Shown here in pieces: positions 1 to 9,380 of a DNA stretch of 64,000 bases (position 1 is its first letter; each line of letters starts with the position of its first letter). Source of the stretch: Gleimia hominis (GTDB taxonomy: Bacteria > Actinomycetota > Actinomycetes > Actinomycetales > Actinomycetaceae); NCBI RefSeq assembly GCF_002871945.2, contig NZ_CP126963.1, forward strand, positions 1,426,001 to 1,490,000, written 5' to 3'. Under the pieces are notes generated by a model. The model did no database searches. It saw nothing but the letters and a program-made list of their open reading frames with translations, and was not told the DNA's origin. The translations under genes and the position numbers were made by a program.

Positions 1-840
1 GTTGAGAAGGATAACTTTCGCAGTTCTGACCCTAAATACGTGTTACCTCGCCTAGGAGAAATGGTACGGCAGTGGTCACCGCCTAAGGGTTGCTGCATTA
101 CAGGAACACGCTTGTGCATACCTGGCCTAACCACTGAGGACAAGACGATTCTTACTGCCCCAAACTTAGGGTGGAAAAATGTTGTGCCAGAGACATATTT
201 GTCTCTGCCTGATCCCATCTCACTTGGTTGTCTTATGAACGAGGCCGACGCAGCTGCATATTCAATGCTGTACTCAGCTCCGGGGAGTTTCTCCAGCAAT
301 AAATCATTCTTGTATGTGTCTGGCGAAGTCGGAGTTGGCGCATCAATCATGTTCAACTCTAAGCTGTTCTCGGGATCTCACAATTGGGCAGGCGAAATCG
401 GGCATATGTGTGTTGACCCCGCAGGCCCACTCTGTAGATGCGGCTCAAATGGGTGCCTGGAGCAATTTGTAGGGCAAGATGCACTACTGAAAGCAGCTGG
501 GCTACCCGAGAACTCCACTTTCACTCGATTGCTCGCCAGCTACAAGAAGCGTGAAAGTAAGTCAATAGAAGCAATTGATCAAGCCAACAAAGCCATAAGC
601 ATAGCTATTTCAAACGCATTAAATCTATTAGACCTAGACGTAGTCATTTTTGGTGGAAACCTAGCTGCACTTCTCGACTTCGGGGCAGTAAAAATAGAGA
701 AGGAGCTGAAGAAACGCCTGCTTAACTCAAAGTGGAGCGAAACCAGGTTATTAACAAACCCGCATGGATTCTTTTCAGCCTCTAAGGGCGCTTGTTACGC
801 TGCGTTAGAGGCTTTTATCGAGAATCCCTCTCTTAGTTAA
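1..840 (+). CDS. ROK-family protein (sugar kinase or repressor), 5' end outside window
   Basis: The reading frame is open to the left edge of the window, so the N-terminus is missing and at least 279 residues are visible. The family signature is clear: the stretch GEIGHMCVDP is followed by the cysteine cluster CRCGSNGCLE, which binds structural zinc in ROK proteins, and a glycine-rich segment VSGEVGVGASI resembles the phosphate-binding loop. ROK proteins are either sugar kinases or NagC/XylR-type repressors; without the N-terminus a DNA-binding domain cannot be checked. It converges on the next gene, and their stop codons overlap by four bases. The substrate is unknown. Confidence 0.85.
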   Translation, partial: VEKDNFRSSDPKYVLPRLGEMVRQWSPPKGCCITGTRLCIPGLTTEDKTILTAPNLGWKNVVPETYLSLPDPISLGCLMNEADAAAYSMLYSAPGSFSSNKSFLYVSGEVGVGASIMFNSKLFSGSHNWAGEIGHMCVDPAGPLCRCGSNGCLEQFVGQDALLKAAGLPENSTFTRLLASYKKRESKSIEAIDQANKAISIAISNALNLLDLDVVIFGGNLAALLDFGAVKIEKELKKRLLNSKWSETRLLTNPHGFFSASKGACYAALEAFIENPSLS

Positions 841-1781
841 CCCAGTTGGTACAGTTTTTGCGCGTTTGTGCGGAGTATCGAGTTGCGTTGTTCCTCAGGC
901 AAATTGGCTTTGCGCACGTAATCGAATGCGCGCACGTACTTGTCTTCTTGGAAGTAGGGGTGGTCGGAACCACCTAGAATCTGTGTTCCCCCATAACTCT
1001 CGACCGCTAGGCGAAGAGCGGGTTCATAGAAGTTCGCGGCGTCGAAATAGAAGGTTTGCAACGTTTCTTGAGGGGACGCGGGGAACGCATCCCAGTCCGT
1101 GTAATTGTCCTCTATGCGTTGGAACATGAACGCTAAGTCGCCACCCAGATGCGCAATATGGAAGCGAATATTAGGGTATTTACCGGGGATCCCAGCTTTT
1201 AGAAGATGCAGGGTAGCAGTCGCATCCTCTACGGGCGCGCCATTAACCCACGCCAGGCCCTTATCTGCAATCAACGGTGAGCACACCCCGGATCCCGTCG
1301 GATGAATATTCACCACTGCGTGACGTTCGTTCAACTCCGCCCACACGGGGGCAAAAGACTTATCATCTAACGTGGTGCCGTCACGAAAAACCGTGGGCAG
1401 CGAGACGCCTAAAAAGTCGCGTTCAAACACGTGTGGTAGCTCCGCGAGCGCGGCCTCAACGTCCGGTAAGGGCAGTGCGCCATAGGCTTGGAACCGCCCC
1501 GGGTACGCGTCAATCAGCCGCTTGTACTCGTCGTTAATCCACTGCGTGGTCTGCGCGTTCGCTGGTACCTGCGGAGTCACTGCCAGCACCTGCTGCTCCA
1601 CCCCCGCTTTATCCATCCACTGCAGGCGGGTTCGCATGTCCTCATCGGAAGAATCGGCGTTCATTCCCCGCGCAATCGCAGTGGTATCCGGATCCACCCC
1701 AGCCTTTTCTAACAAATCCAGGTAGTGAGCTGGGTAAACGTGAGCGTGCGTATCTATAGCAAGTGTTTCGTTAACAGTCAT
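837..1781 (-). CDS. Amidohydrolase family protein (ACMSD/decarboxylase-like)
   Basis: A 314-residue metal-dependent hydrolase. The N-terminal DTHAHVYP motif is the usual metal-binding HxH, HIAHLGG in the C-terminal half carries another metal ligand, and GGSDHPYF near residue 270 supplies the conserved aspartate. Length and motif order fit the amidohydrolase_2 family, which includes aminocarboxymuconate-semialdehyde decarboxylase and related ring-cleavage enzymes. The substrate cannot be read from the sequence. The predicted ATG lies almost directly after a GGAGG, so the spacing is unusually short, but no better in-frame start is visible. It does not share a transcript with the kinase operon, being separated from it by about 290 bases that contain tandem repeats. 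Confidence 0.8.
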   Translation of the reverse strand: MTVNETLAIDTHAHVYPAHYLDLLEKAGVDPDTTAIARGMNADSSDEDMRTRLQWMDKAGVEQQVLAVTPQVPANAQTTQWINDEYKRLIDAYPGRFQAYGALPLPDVEAALAELPHVFERDFLGVSLPTVFRDGTTLDDKSFAPVWAELNERHAVVNIHPTGSGVCSPLIADKGLAWVNGAPVEDATATLHLLKAGIPGKYPNIRFHIAHLGGDLAFMFQRIEDNYTDWDAFPASPQETLQTFYFDAANFYEPALRLAVESYGGTQILGGSDHPYFQEDKYVRAFDYVRKANLPEEQRNSILRTNAQKLYQLG

Positions 1782-1933
1782 ACCTCCAGGCTATAACGGG
1801 TAAGAGCGCTGAGCGATATATGCAAACCCACCCGCCTCAACTGCGATTGCAGCGAACCTCGGCGGGTTGCAACGGTAAACACCCCACCCGCCACACACAA
1901 GCCACCACACAGAACATGGCGGTTACGCGCATA

Positions 1934-2017
1934 GCAGGTGGGGTGCGGGACGCTACACCAGGCAGGTGGGGTGCGGGACGCTACACCGGGCAGGTGGGGC
2001 GCTGGATATTACGCCAG
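1934..2017. repeat. Three tandem 28-bp direct repeats
   Basis: Three consecutive 28-base units begin with GCAGGTGGGG at 1934, 1962 and 1990. The first two are nearly identical and the third is diverged. Weaker echoes beginning GCACGTAGG and GCAGGTCTC continue to about 2060. They fill the gap between the amidohydrolase and the downstream end of the kinase gene (1782-2068). No credible gene lies in this gap. Confidence 0.85.
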
Positions 2018-2068
2018 GCACGTAGGTTTCATGCCGAGCACGCAGGTCTCAGGCCGTGCACACAAGCG

Positions 2069-2980
2069 TTACGCCTGGTAAATCCCCGCGAATTCCTTTG
2101 CTGTAGCGTAGGAAGTTTGCGTCCCGTACTTCGTTACCGAATCCGCTGCGTATTGGTTCGCGGCTTTCAACGCGACCTCCACATCATCAGTTTGCATGAG
2201 GTAGTGGCTTAAACACCCGATAAACGCATCCCCCGCACCAGTGGTGTCAACCGCATCCACCTTGGTGCTTTCAATGAGGGTATTCGTGTGATTGTTCATC
2301 CACAAGCACCCGCGGTCCCCCAGTGTCACAATCACGTTCTTCACCCCCGCTTCTAACAATGCGCTTGCCGCATTACGGATATCGTCAATCGTCTCCACTG
2401 GCATACCCGTCAGAAGCGACAGCTCAGACTCGTTGGGCATAAAGTAGTCCACGTCTTTAACCTTCTCTAAAACAAGGTCGGGCTGAGCAGGAGCAGGGTT
2501 CAGCAACACGGGAATACCATGTTCCTTACCGAACTGAATAGCTGCGTAAACCGTTTCCAAAGGGATCTCAAGCTGCAGAACAATAAGCTTACAGGCCTTC
2601 ACTTCCTCAGACGCATCTTCAATATCTTTCGGCGTGAGCTTATCGTTCGCACCCTTGACGATAATTATGGAGTTCTTAGAATCCGGATCCACAAAAATCG
2701 GTGCAACCCCTGAAGTGGCATCAGTGCGCAGAACGTGGGTCGTGTCAATCCCATTTTCCTCAAAATTGCGGATCGTATTATCGGCAAACAAGTCGTTCCC
2801 CACCCGGGTGAGCATCAGCACGCGCGAACCTAAACGTGAAGCCGCAACCGCCTGGTTCGCACCCTTACCACCGCAACCCATCTTAAAATCAGGGGCCTCA
2901 ATCGTCTCCCCCTCACTTGGCATACGGCGAATATATGAAATCAAATCCACCATATTAGAACCAATAACAGCTATATCCAC
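2069..2980 (-). CDS. PfkB-family sugar kinase, probable deoxyribokinase/ribokinase
   Basis: A 303-residue ribokinase-fold enzyme. The N-terminal GCGGKGANQAVAASRLG segment is the first PfkB signature, and DTTGAGDAFIG near residue 245 is the second, containing the catalytic aspartate and anion hole. Length is normal for RbsK. It is the last gene of a five-gene minus-strand set and starts two bases after the preceding stop, so it is translationally coupled. Because deoxyribose-phosphate aldolase and a FucP-type permease are in the same operon, the most likely substrate is 2-deoxy-D-ribose, phosphorylated to feed DeoC (inference). Ribose remains possible. Confidence 0.88.
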   Translation of the reverse strand: MDIAVIGSNMVDLISYIRRMPSEGETIEAPDFKMGCGGKGANQAVAASRLGSRVLMLTRVGNDLFADNTIRNFEENGIDTTHVLRTDATSGVAPIFVDPDSKNSIIIVKGANDKLTPKDIEDASEEVKACKLIVLQLEIPLETVYAAIQFGKEHGIPVLLNPAPAQPDLVLEKVKDVDYFMPNESELSLLTGMPVETIDDIRNAASALLEAGVKNVIVTLGDRGCLWMNNHTNTLIESTKVDAVDTTGAGDAFIGCLSHYLMQTDDVEVALKAANQYAADSVTKYGTQTSYATAKEFAGIYQA

Positions 2981-2982
2981 AA

Positions 2983-4005
2983 TTAGCCCTCCACTCCAGT
3001 TGTCACCACAAACGTGCGGGTTGCACCCGGCTCAACTCTAACTACCGTCCCAGCCTTTTCCGCTGCCAAAAAACCTTCCGGCCGCGACGTACCAGGCAGC
3101 ACAAAGGCTGCTACCTGCTGATCAGGATTGTACAGAATCCACCTAGTTGCAACCTGAAAATCTGAGCTCTTGAACTGGGTAGCGAAAACTGTCCCATCTG
3201 GACTTGTCATTGTGAACTTCATGTCCTCGCCGTATTGAGGTAAGTCATCAGCAAAATACACAATCTCAGGATCAAACCCTTTAGCTGCAGACAGGTCATC
3301 CGCGTCCACTTTGCCCGAAATAATATCCTCATTCAGCTGCGTCCATTCCTCAGTCGGGGTGACGTGCGCAGGAATAGAACGCCTCAACTTGAAAGCACTC
3401 TTACCAATCGACTGATCCAACTTCCCATTTTCCACAAACGCGTAGTTCATGTGACACATGTACTGCATTGACAGCGGCATGTATTCAGACAAGTTGGTTA
3501 CAGACAAACCAATATCAAACAGACCCGAACCCGCACGCAAAGTAACGGATGGCTGTGCCCGGTAATGATCGCCAAATCCTTTGACATACTCGTACGAAGA
3601 CACCACGCGAACAGCATCAGCATCATCAGAAACCTTAAGCCAGCACTGGTCCATTGGTGCACAGGGAAACTCACCGTGCATCTGATGCGTGTCCTCAGGG
3701 GAAGGGCAACCCGCGCTCAAGATACCGGAATGGAACGCGAAGCAACCGTACGTATCTGTTATTTCTTTAGCTGGTTGCGGAACCTCAAACATATTCTTCA
3801 TACGCAAACTGTGACCGTCGAAGTTTGCGTCCCAAATAATCTGCCCCATAAACGGAAGGACTTCCACGTACCCACGTTCGTTACTTAATGTGAGCGACTC
3901 AATTCCGGTGCGGTAGCGTTTTCCCTCCACCCTAAACCTGTCGTTTTCCAAAAGAACCTGGGGTTCATTCGAAAATACTTCTTTGTAAATTGGGATTTGT
4001 AACAC
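2983..4005 (-). CDS. DUF4432 / aldose-1-epimerase-like protein (deoxyribose mutarotase candidate)
   Basis: A 340-residue beta-sandwich protein resembling the DUF4432 branch of the galactose-mutarotase superfamily. Visible features are an early GYVEVLPFMGQIIWD segment, typical of these sheets, and histidine-containing segments AFHSG, QMHGEFP and CHMNYAF, the kind of residues used for ring opening in mutarotases. It lies between the permease and kinase genes with a gap of only 13 bases from the permease. In enterobacterial deoxyribose operons a DUF4432-like gene (deoX/deoM) occupies an equivalent place, so sugar anomer interconversion is the likely role. Exact activity is inferred from context. 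Confidence 0.75.
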   Translation of the reverse strand: MLQIPIYKEVFSNEPQVLLENDRFRVEGKRYRTGIESLTLSNERGYVEVLPFMGQIIWDANFDGHSLRMKNMFEVPQPAKEITDTYGCFAFHSGILSAGCPSPEDTHQMHGEFPCAPMDQCWLKVSDDADAVRVVSSYEYVKGFGDHYRAQPSVTLRAGSGLFDIGLSVTNLSEYMPLSMQYMCHMNYAFVENGKLDQSIGKSAFKLRRSIPAHVTPTEEWTQLNEDIISGKVDADDLSAAKGFDPEIVYFADDLPQYGEDMKFTMTSPDGTVFATQFKSSDFQVATRWILYNPDQQVAAFVLPGTSRPEGFLAAEKAGTVVRVEPGATRTFVVTTGVEG

Positions 4006-4018
4006 TTTTACTGCTCTC

Positions 4019-5368
4019 CTAGAAACGGTTCTTTTCTTCTTTGAAATGCTTAACGAAATACACGAAAATCACTGCGAAACAAACCAGTGACACTGCGAAT
4101 GAGGTCTGCATCGAACCCGTTGCATCCGAAACATACCCCTGCACCAGCGGCACCACAGCACCCCCGATGATAGACATCACGATAACGGCTCCACCGGTTT
4201 CGGTGTGACGCTTGTCCTTGATCGAATCTAGGGTTCTTGCATAGATGGTTGCCCAGCACGGGCCAAACAGACCGGATGTTAAAATCGCAGCGTAAACGGC
4301 GCTCATATTCGGAGCGAACACCACCCACAGCAGTGCCAGCATGCCGAAAATCGAGTATCCAATCAACACCAAGTTCTCATTGAACTTCGTCATGAGAATA
4401 TTCGCGATCACTTTCCCTAAGAAGAACGCGATGAATGCGCCGATCATGAAGTTCGAGGCACTCCGCTCATTGAGGCTTGTATCTAAGTTCAGCGCAAGCC
4501 GGATTGTGAACGACCAAACCGCAGTTTGCATACCGACGTATAGGAACTGGGTGAAGATGCCGAACAAGAAGTCCTTGTTGCGGGTTAAATACTTCAAGGT
4601 CTCACCAATCGTCGCACCCACCTCTTTCTTTCCCATAAGAGGCTTGCAATGTGGCATTTGAGTGATCGCCAGAATAATCAGGAGTATTGCGAGGACAATT
4701 ATTATGAACCGGTATGGCCCGAGTGTACGTTGCAGCATCTGTTCTGCAAACTGCTGTTTTTCAATGCCCGTTAGATTCTCTAACTGAACATGGAGCGCAT
4801 CCCCCTCGGTGAAAATCAAATACTTCCCAAGCAGGATTCCGAAAATGGACCCCAACGGGTAAAAAGTTTGGGAAATATTTAGCCGCAGAGTTGCAGATTT
4901 GCGTGGCCCAATCATTGAAGAGTACGTATTGCACGACGTCTCTAAGAATGACAATCCCGTGGCGATAGCAAACAGTGCAGCTAGGAACACAGAATAGGTA
5001 GCCATTTTGGAAGCCGGGAAGAACATCGTGCAACCAATGATGTAGCAGCTCAGCCCAATAAGAATACCCGTCTTATAACTCCACTTGCGGATCACGCGCG
5101 ATGCAGGGATGGCAAGTACAAAATAACCACCGTAGAACGCGGATTGTACAAATGCCGAAGCGAAGTCTGTTAGTTCGAGAATGGACTTGAACTGCGTGAT
5201 AAGAATGTCGTTCAAGCTTGCTGCTATACCCCACATCGGGAAGCAAATGGAAACCAACAGGTACTGAATCATAGGGGTTTTACTAAGGTACCCATCTGGC
5301 ATCTGCTGGGAACTGTCTTTAATTAAACCAAACGAAGTGTTTTTCACAGGGACTTCTTTTGTTGCCAT
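4019..5368 (-). CDS. MFS sugar:proton symporter, FucP family (probable deoxyribose permease)
   Basis: A 449-residue membrane protein with about twelve hydrophobic segments. Family features include the early WGIAASLNDILI stretch, AFYGGYFVLAIPAS in the second and third helices, and FLETSCNTY, all characteristic of FucP-type L-fucose and deoxyribose permeases. It begins two bases after the deoC stop codon, so it is co-translated with deoC. With the aldolase, the mutarotase-like protein and the kinase it forms a complete uptake and breakdown route. Deoxyribose is the favoured substrate by operon context; fucose is less likely because no fucose enzymes are present. Confidence 0.87.
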   Translation of the reverse strand: MATKEVPVKNTSFGLIKDSSQQMPDGYLSKTPMIQYLLVSICFPMWGIAASLNDILITQFKSILELTDFASAFVQSAFYGGYFVLAIPASRVIRKWSYKTGILIGLSCYIIGCTMFFPASKMATYSVFLAALFAIATGLSFLETSCNTYSSMIGPRKSATLRLNISQTFYPLGSIFGILLGKYLIFTEGDALHVQLENLTGIEKQQFAEQMLQRTLGPYRFIIIVLAILLIILAITQMPHCKPLMGKKEVGATIGETLKYLTRNKDFLFGIFTQFLYVGMQTAVWSFTIRLALNLDTSLNERSASNFMIGAFIAFFLGKVIANILMTKFNENLVLIGYSIFGMLALLWVVFAPNMSAVYAAILTSGLFGPCWATIYARTLDSIKDKRHTETGGAVIVMSIIGGAVVPLVQGYVSDATGSMQTSFAVSLVCFAVIFVYFVKHFKEEKNRF

Positions 5369-5370
5369 GG

Positions 5371-6027
5371 TCAGTTAGCCCCCCGTTCCAATAGTTTTTT
5401 ACCCGCGGATGCTCCTATCCGATTTGCACCTGCTTTTAGCATGGCTTCCATTTCTTCGTTTGAGTGGATTCCACCTGAGGCTTTAACCCCAAAGTCTGGC
5501 CCCACTGCTTCTCGCATCAATGCCACGTCAGCAGTGGTGGCTCCCCCGGTTGAGAATCCGGTTGAGGTTTTCACAAAGTCCGCGCCTGCAGCAACCACAG
5601 TCTTGCATGCCAACTTGATTTCCTCATCCGTCAACAGGCAAGTCTCAAGTATTACTTTTACCGTTATAGCGTCAAACTGACGTGCTACTTGAACCACAGC
5701 CTCGATATCACTTTGGACTGCGCCCCAATCACCATCCTTTGCAGCGCCAATGTTCATCACCATATCTAGTTCATTCGCACCCGATTCAAGTGCCTGCTTC
5801 GCTTCAAACGCCTTCACCTGCGGGGTAGTTGCTCCGAGCGGGAAACCAACCACTGTGCACACCTTTACTGCAGTATCATGCAGATTATTAACGCATTCTT
5901 TAACCCAGCTGGGGTTCACGCACACGGCACCAAACGAATACTCAACTGCTTCTTTGCAAAGAGCTTGAATTTGCTGCCGAGTGGAATCCGGCTTAAGCAA
6001 AGTATGATCTATGGGAAATATCGCCAT
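5371..6027 (-). CDS. deoC: Deoxyribose-phosphate aldolase
   Basis: A class I aldolase that cleaves 2-deoxyribose-5-phosphate to acetaldehyde and glyceraldehyde-3-phosphate. The start DHTLLKPDS, the central [10 protein letters not shown] and KVILETCLL segments and FVKTSTGFS, with the Schiff-base lysine, are standard DeoC motifs; VKASGGI follows with the second active-site lysine. I chose the ATG at 6027, giving 218 residues, because GGAAGGAG lies at 6033-6040 with good spacing; an upstream in-frame ATG at 6045 would place that ribosome site inside the gene. It is the first structural gene of the operon. Confidence 0.95.
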   Translation of the reverse strand: MAIFPIDHTLLKPDSTRQQIQALCKEAVEYSFGAVCVNPSWVKECVNNLHDTAVKVCTVVGFPLGATTPQVKAFEAKQALESGANELDMVMNIGAAKDGDWGAVQSDIEAVVQVARQFDAITVKVILETCLLTDEEIKLACKTVVAAGADFVKTSTGFSTGGATTADVALMREAVGPDFGVKASGGIHSNEEMEAMLKAGANRIGASAGKKLLERGAN

Positions 6028-6161
6028 TGTTTTCTCCTTCCGCATTCATGTTAATGAGGTGGAAGGACGTCGGTTACTGAATACGAACCGCCAGAACGAT
6101 TGTGCCAGATAAGAACAAACGTGCCTTTAGTTACCAGAAGTTAGAGTTGTTCTCTCTTATT

Positions 6162-6174
6162 AAACAGACTGTTT
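6162..6174. promoter_or_regulatory. 13-bp perfect palindrome, candidate operator of the deo regulator
   Basis: AAACAG-A-CTGTTT is a perfect inverted repeat about 135 bases upstream of the deoC start and just beyond the end of the regulator gene. SorC/DeoR-type regulators bind palindromes near the promoter they control, so this is a reasonable operator. No convincing -35/-10 pair could be fixed beside it. Confidence 0.4.
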
Positions 6175-6226
6175 TTCAACTTTTTTACTATGGCCGAAGC
6201 TGTACTGTAATCCGTCACCAAGCGGT

Positions 6227-7126
6227 TTACGTATCCATTTCAAGTGCTGCAAACACTGCCTCCACTTTGCGTGTTCCACCAGCGATTAGCATTTTCTGCT
6301 CTTTACGACGCAAAGATGGAAGCGAGATCCCCACAGTCCGATTATTAAGGTCGGGAACACAGACGCGACCATGGCTATCTATAAACCTAGAACAAATATC
6401 GCCCACAGCCCGTTGATTTATTACTTCCCTTTCCCTGGGCAGTATTGGCGTCTTTAGAATCAACTCTCTATTGCTCACCGGGTCCCCCACCGTATACACC
6501 GCGATCCGACACGAATCGCCCATGGCAAGGACCTCACGCAAATAACTCTGGTTTAAAAGCTGGTTCTTCTCTTGCACGCTTGAGACAAATAGTGGTGAAC
6601 CTAGCTGGAAGTAGTGGCCACCGAAAGCGCTGGCTAAATGCGCTAAAGCACTTGGGTAATAGTTCACAGTATCTTGCGGAGAGGTCAGACCGCGGCTTAG
6701 TTCAACTACACTCACGTTGCTGCGAGTTTGCGAACCCAGATTACTAGCTAAAGCTGCTACGGTACGCGAATAAACCATACCGATCGTGTCACCATCGCGC
6801 ACCAGCGAAGATAGCGTCTGTGCACCAGCCACACCAAGTGCTTTGCGGATCCCATCAGTTGTTGTATCCGCTGGTGAAATAAGTACGACTTCGTGCAGAC
6901 CGTAGCGATGTTGAAGTGTTTCTATCAGTATTTTATCGTCTTCCCGAGGGTCCTTAACCACGGTCTGAATAAATCCCCGCCTGCGCGCATGTGCTAGAAG
7001 TTTCGACACAGTTGTGCGTCCCAAGTGGAGCCGCTTCGCAACTTCCGCTTGAGATAAGCCAGAATAGTAGAACTTAGCAGCATCAAGTGACAATTCATCA
7101 CGCTCAGAAAGCCGGTACTGCTCCAT
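6227..7126 (-). CDS. SorC/DeoR-type sugar-responsive transcriptional regulator
   Basis: A 299-residue regulator with an N-terminal helix-turn-helix (YSGLSQAEVAKRLHLGRTTV, residues about 21-40) and a C-terminal sugar-phosphate isomerase-like effector domain typical of the SorC family, which includes Bacillus subtilis DeoR. It is encoded on the same strand directly upstream of deoC, with 199 bases between the regulator and the chosen deoC start. It probably represses the operon until a deoxyribose phosphate accumulates. On the minus strand TATACT lies only eight bases before the ATG and no ribosome site is evident, so the messenger may be leaderless. Confidence 0.87.
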   Translation of the reverse strand: MEQYRLSERDELSLDAAKFYYSGLSQAEVAKRLHLGRTTVSKLLAHARRRGFIQTVVKDPREDDKILIETLQHRYGLHEVVLISPADTTTDGIRKALGVAGAQTLSSLVRDGDTIGMVYSRTVAALASNLGSQTRSNVSVVELSRGLTSPQDTVNYYPSALAHLASAFGGHYFQLGSPLFVSSVQEKNQLLNQSYLREVLAMGDSCRIAVYTVGDPVSNRELILKTPILPREREVINQRAVGDICSRFIDSHGRVCVPDLNNRTVGISLPSLRRKEQKMLIAGGTRKVEAVFAALEMDT

Positions 7127-7204
7127 GAAATCGTAGTATACGACAAACTTCGCGGGAAGAAGAGAAAACGACTTCGCGCTAGACGGGGTAAATGAGTGCT
7201 CCCG

Positions 7205-7897
7205 CTAATCTCGTTCTTGTTTGAACAACTCACCCATGGGTTTGAAATCGGGGAATAGTTCTTGCGCTCTAGCGTTCGCATTAGTTGCCGCCCCCTCAAA
7301 CGAATCTGATTGCGAAGGTGAGGTGGGGGCAGCATTCTGCAACGCACCCGGGTTCTGAGCCCGAATCAAAGCTGCGAGGTCACGGCCAGCTCGGCTGATC
7401 CGCCGCCGCAACGTGGTCCCAGCCGAACCATCCGAATCCGCCGCGTGAGCACCAAAATCTTCTGTCGACGCATACACCGCAGTTGCCGCCACACTGGCAT
7501 GCATATAAGTGAACAGTGGACGCAGCCCATACTCAGTGATCAGTGAATGCCGCGGCGAACCACCCGTCGCGCCCAACAACACCGGTTTTCCACGCAGTGA
7601 ATCCTTCTCAAGCACGTCGAGAAACAACTTGAATAAACCCGAATAACCCGCGTTATAAACCGGTGTAACCGCAACTAAACCATCCGCAGCCACCACCGCA
7701 TCAACAGCTTCCTGCAGCTGTGGTGAAGGAAAACCCGTCAACAAATTATCCACCAGCGCATGCGCCAGAGAGCGCAAAGAAATCTCTTTAACCTCGGTTT
7801 CCACACCAGCTTCCACCACCGCTGCCGCAAGATCCGAACCCAACCGATGCGTAGACGAACTAGGCGACAAAGAAGCCGAAACCACAACAATACTCAC
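7205..7897 (-). CDS. NADPH-dependent FMN reductase (CE1759-like)
   Basis: A 230-residue flavodoxin-fold reductase. The N-terminal VVVSASLSPSSSTHRLG segment is the FMN phosphate loop, and VTPVYNAGYSGLFK matches the conserved TPxYN motif of this family. The C-terminal tail after about residue 175 is low complexity. A GTG start preceded by AAGGTG is used. It lies 42 bases downstream of an LLM-class oxidoreductase, and the two are a known pair in corynebacteria and actinomycetes in which this protein supplies reduced FMN. The substrate of the pair is unknown. Confidence 0.87.
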   Translation of the reverse strand: MSIVVVSASLSPSSSTHRLGSDLAAAVVEAGVETEVKEISLRSLAHALVDNLLTGFPSPQLQEAVDAVVAADGLVAVTPVYNAGYSGLFKLFLDVLEKDSLRGKPVLLGATGGSPRHSLITEYGLRPLFTYMHASVAATAVYASTEDFGAHAADSDGSAGTTLRRRISRAGRDLAALIRAQNPGALQNAAPTSPSQSDSFEGAATNANARAQELFPDFKPMGELFKQERD

Positions 7898-7939
7898 AGA
7901 AACACCTTCACTTTCCTAAGCTGGCACCCATGGCCCCAA

Positions 7940-9187
7940 CTACTTCTCCGCCTGTCGTAACAAAGAATCCGCATTAGCAACAGATGCCTCATCAGAATCC
8001 TGCTGCGCGTAAAAAGACCCACCCGTAACATCATCAACCTGCCGGCGCGTACTCGTTTGCGAATCCGAACTCTTTACCCCAGACTCCCCACCAGAACTAT
8101 TCTGTCCAGCAGTCTCACGCTCACGAACGGCAATTAGCGACTCGTGCGTAGGTGCCTGCGGAACCCCAGCCTCACGCCGGGAATCAAACTCAGCCCGCAA
8201 CGTAGGTAAAATCTCCCCTAAATAATCCAACTGTTGCAACACTGTTTTCAGCGGCAACCCCGCGTGGTCAAGTAAGAACAGCTGACGCTGATAATCCCCC
8301 ACGTGCTCGCGGAACGAAAGTGTGCGGTCAATAACCTTCTGCGGTGAACCAACCGTAAGGGGCGTCTGCTCAGTGAACTCCTCCATCGACGGTCCATTAC
8401 CGTACACCGGAGCGTTATCAAAATACGGGCGGAACTCCCGCTTCGCATCCTGCGAATTGCGAGCAATATAAAACTGTCCACCAAGCCCCACAATCGCCTC
8501 CTCAGGCTTTCCATGCCCATAATGCGCAAAACGCTGGCGGTACAGTGCAATCATGCGTTTAGTGTGGCTCATCGGCCAGAAAATATTATTGTGAAAAAAC
8601 CCGTCCCCATAGTACGCAGCCTGCTCCGCTATCTCAGGCGAACGAATCGAACCATGCCACACAAACGGCGGCACACCATCCAACGGGCGGGGCGTAGACG
8701 TGAAGCCACGCAGCGGAGTGCGGAACTTACCCTCCCAATCCACGTTCTCCTCTCGCCACAATCGGCGCAACAATGCATAGTTCTCAATCGCAAGCGGAAT
8801 CCCCTGGCGAATATCCTTACCGAACCATGGGTACACCGGCCCCGTGTTCCCACGTCCCATCATGAGGTCCACTCGTCCACCCGCTAAATGCTGCAGCATC
8901 GCGTATTCCTCCGCGATCTTCACCGGGTCGTTCGTAGTGATCAACGTGGTAGAGGTAGACAGTATAATCCGTTCAGTTTGCGCCGCTATATATCCCAGCA
9001 ACGTGGTTGGTGAGGACGAGAGAAAAGGCGGATTATGATGCTCCCCAATCGCGAACACGTCCAAACCAATATCTTCCGCGTGCTTCGCGATGGTTATCTC
9101 AGCGTTAATGCGCTCATGCTCCGTGGGGGTACGCCCCGTAGTCGGGTCCGTTGTAATATCCGAGACCGAGAAAACTCCAAATTGCAT
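7940..9187 (-). CDS. LLM-class flavin-dependent oxidoreductase (CE1758-like)
   Basis: A 415-residue luciferase-like monooxygenase. Conserved landmarks are the N-terminal GVFSVSDI, FAIGEHHNPPFLSSSPT near residue 47, LATINDP-like TTNDPVKIAEEYA and GGRVDLMMGRGN near residue 105, all seen in bacterial luciferase-like enzymes that bind reduced FMN. The final 60 residues are polar and probably disordered. It is first in a two-gene minus-strand unit with the FMN reductase that follows. The reaction is likely an oxygenation, but the substrate is not identifiable. Confidence 0.9.
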   Translation of the reverse strand: MQFGVFSVSDITTDPTTGRTPTEHERINAEITIAKHAEDIGLDVFAIGEHHNPPFLSSSPTTLLGYIAAQTERIILSTSTTLITTNDPVKIAEEYAMLQHLAGGRVDLMMGRGNTGPVYPWFGKDIRQGIPLAIENYALLRRLWREENVDWEGKFRTPLRGFTSTPRPLDGVPPFVWHGSIRSPEIAEQAAYYGDGFFHNNIFWPMSHTKRMIALYRQRFAHYGHGKPEEAIVGLGGQFYIARNSQDAKREFRPYFDNAPVYGNGPSMEEFTEQTPLTVGSPQKVIDRTLSFREHVGDYQRQLFLLDHAGLPLKTVLQQLDYLGEILPTLRAEFDSRREAGVPQAPTHESLIAVRERETAGQNSSGGESGVKSSDSQTSTRRQVDDVTGGSFYAQQDSDEASVANADSLLRQAEK

Positions 9188-9380
9188 GCCCTACCTCCAA
9201 ATCACGTGGGCAACTACCAATCAGACTACGTAAGGTAGCCCTCAATTGCCTTCGGGAGCGACTTATTTCACGGTCAGCCTAACGGGAATAAAACAGCGGA
9301 ATCAGATATCTAAAACACTATTGTGCATGTCGCCCCGATTACTTACTAGACTCGCTACACACTAAGGTTATTCTGGAAGC

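Noticed and set aside
1934..2060. Possible CRISPR array from 28-bp repeats
   Set aside because: The repeats are directly adjacent with no spacers and degenerate quickly; no cas genes are present.
1820..2212. A 130-codon plus-strand frame over the tandem repeats
   Set aside because: Low complexity, overlaps the kinase gene and repeats, and has no ribosome site or recognisable protein.
7124..7150. Firm leaderless promoter for the SorC/DeoR regulator
   Set aside because: TATACT is well placed but no -35 element could be identified, so it is mentioned only as a possibility within the gene entry.
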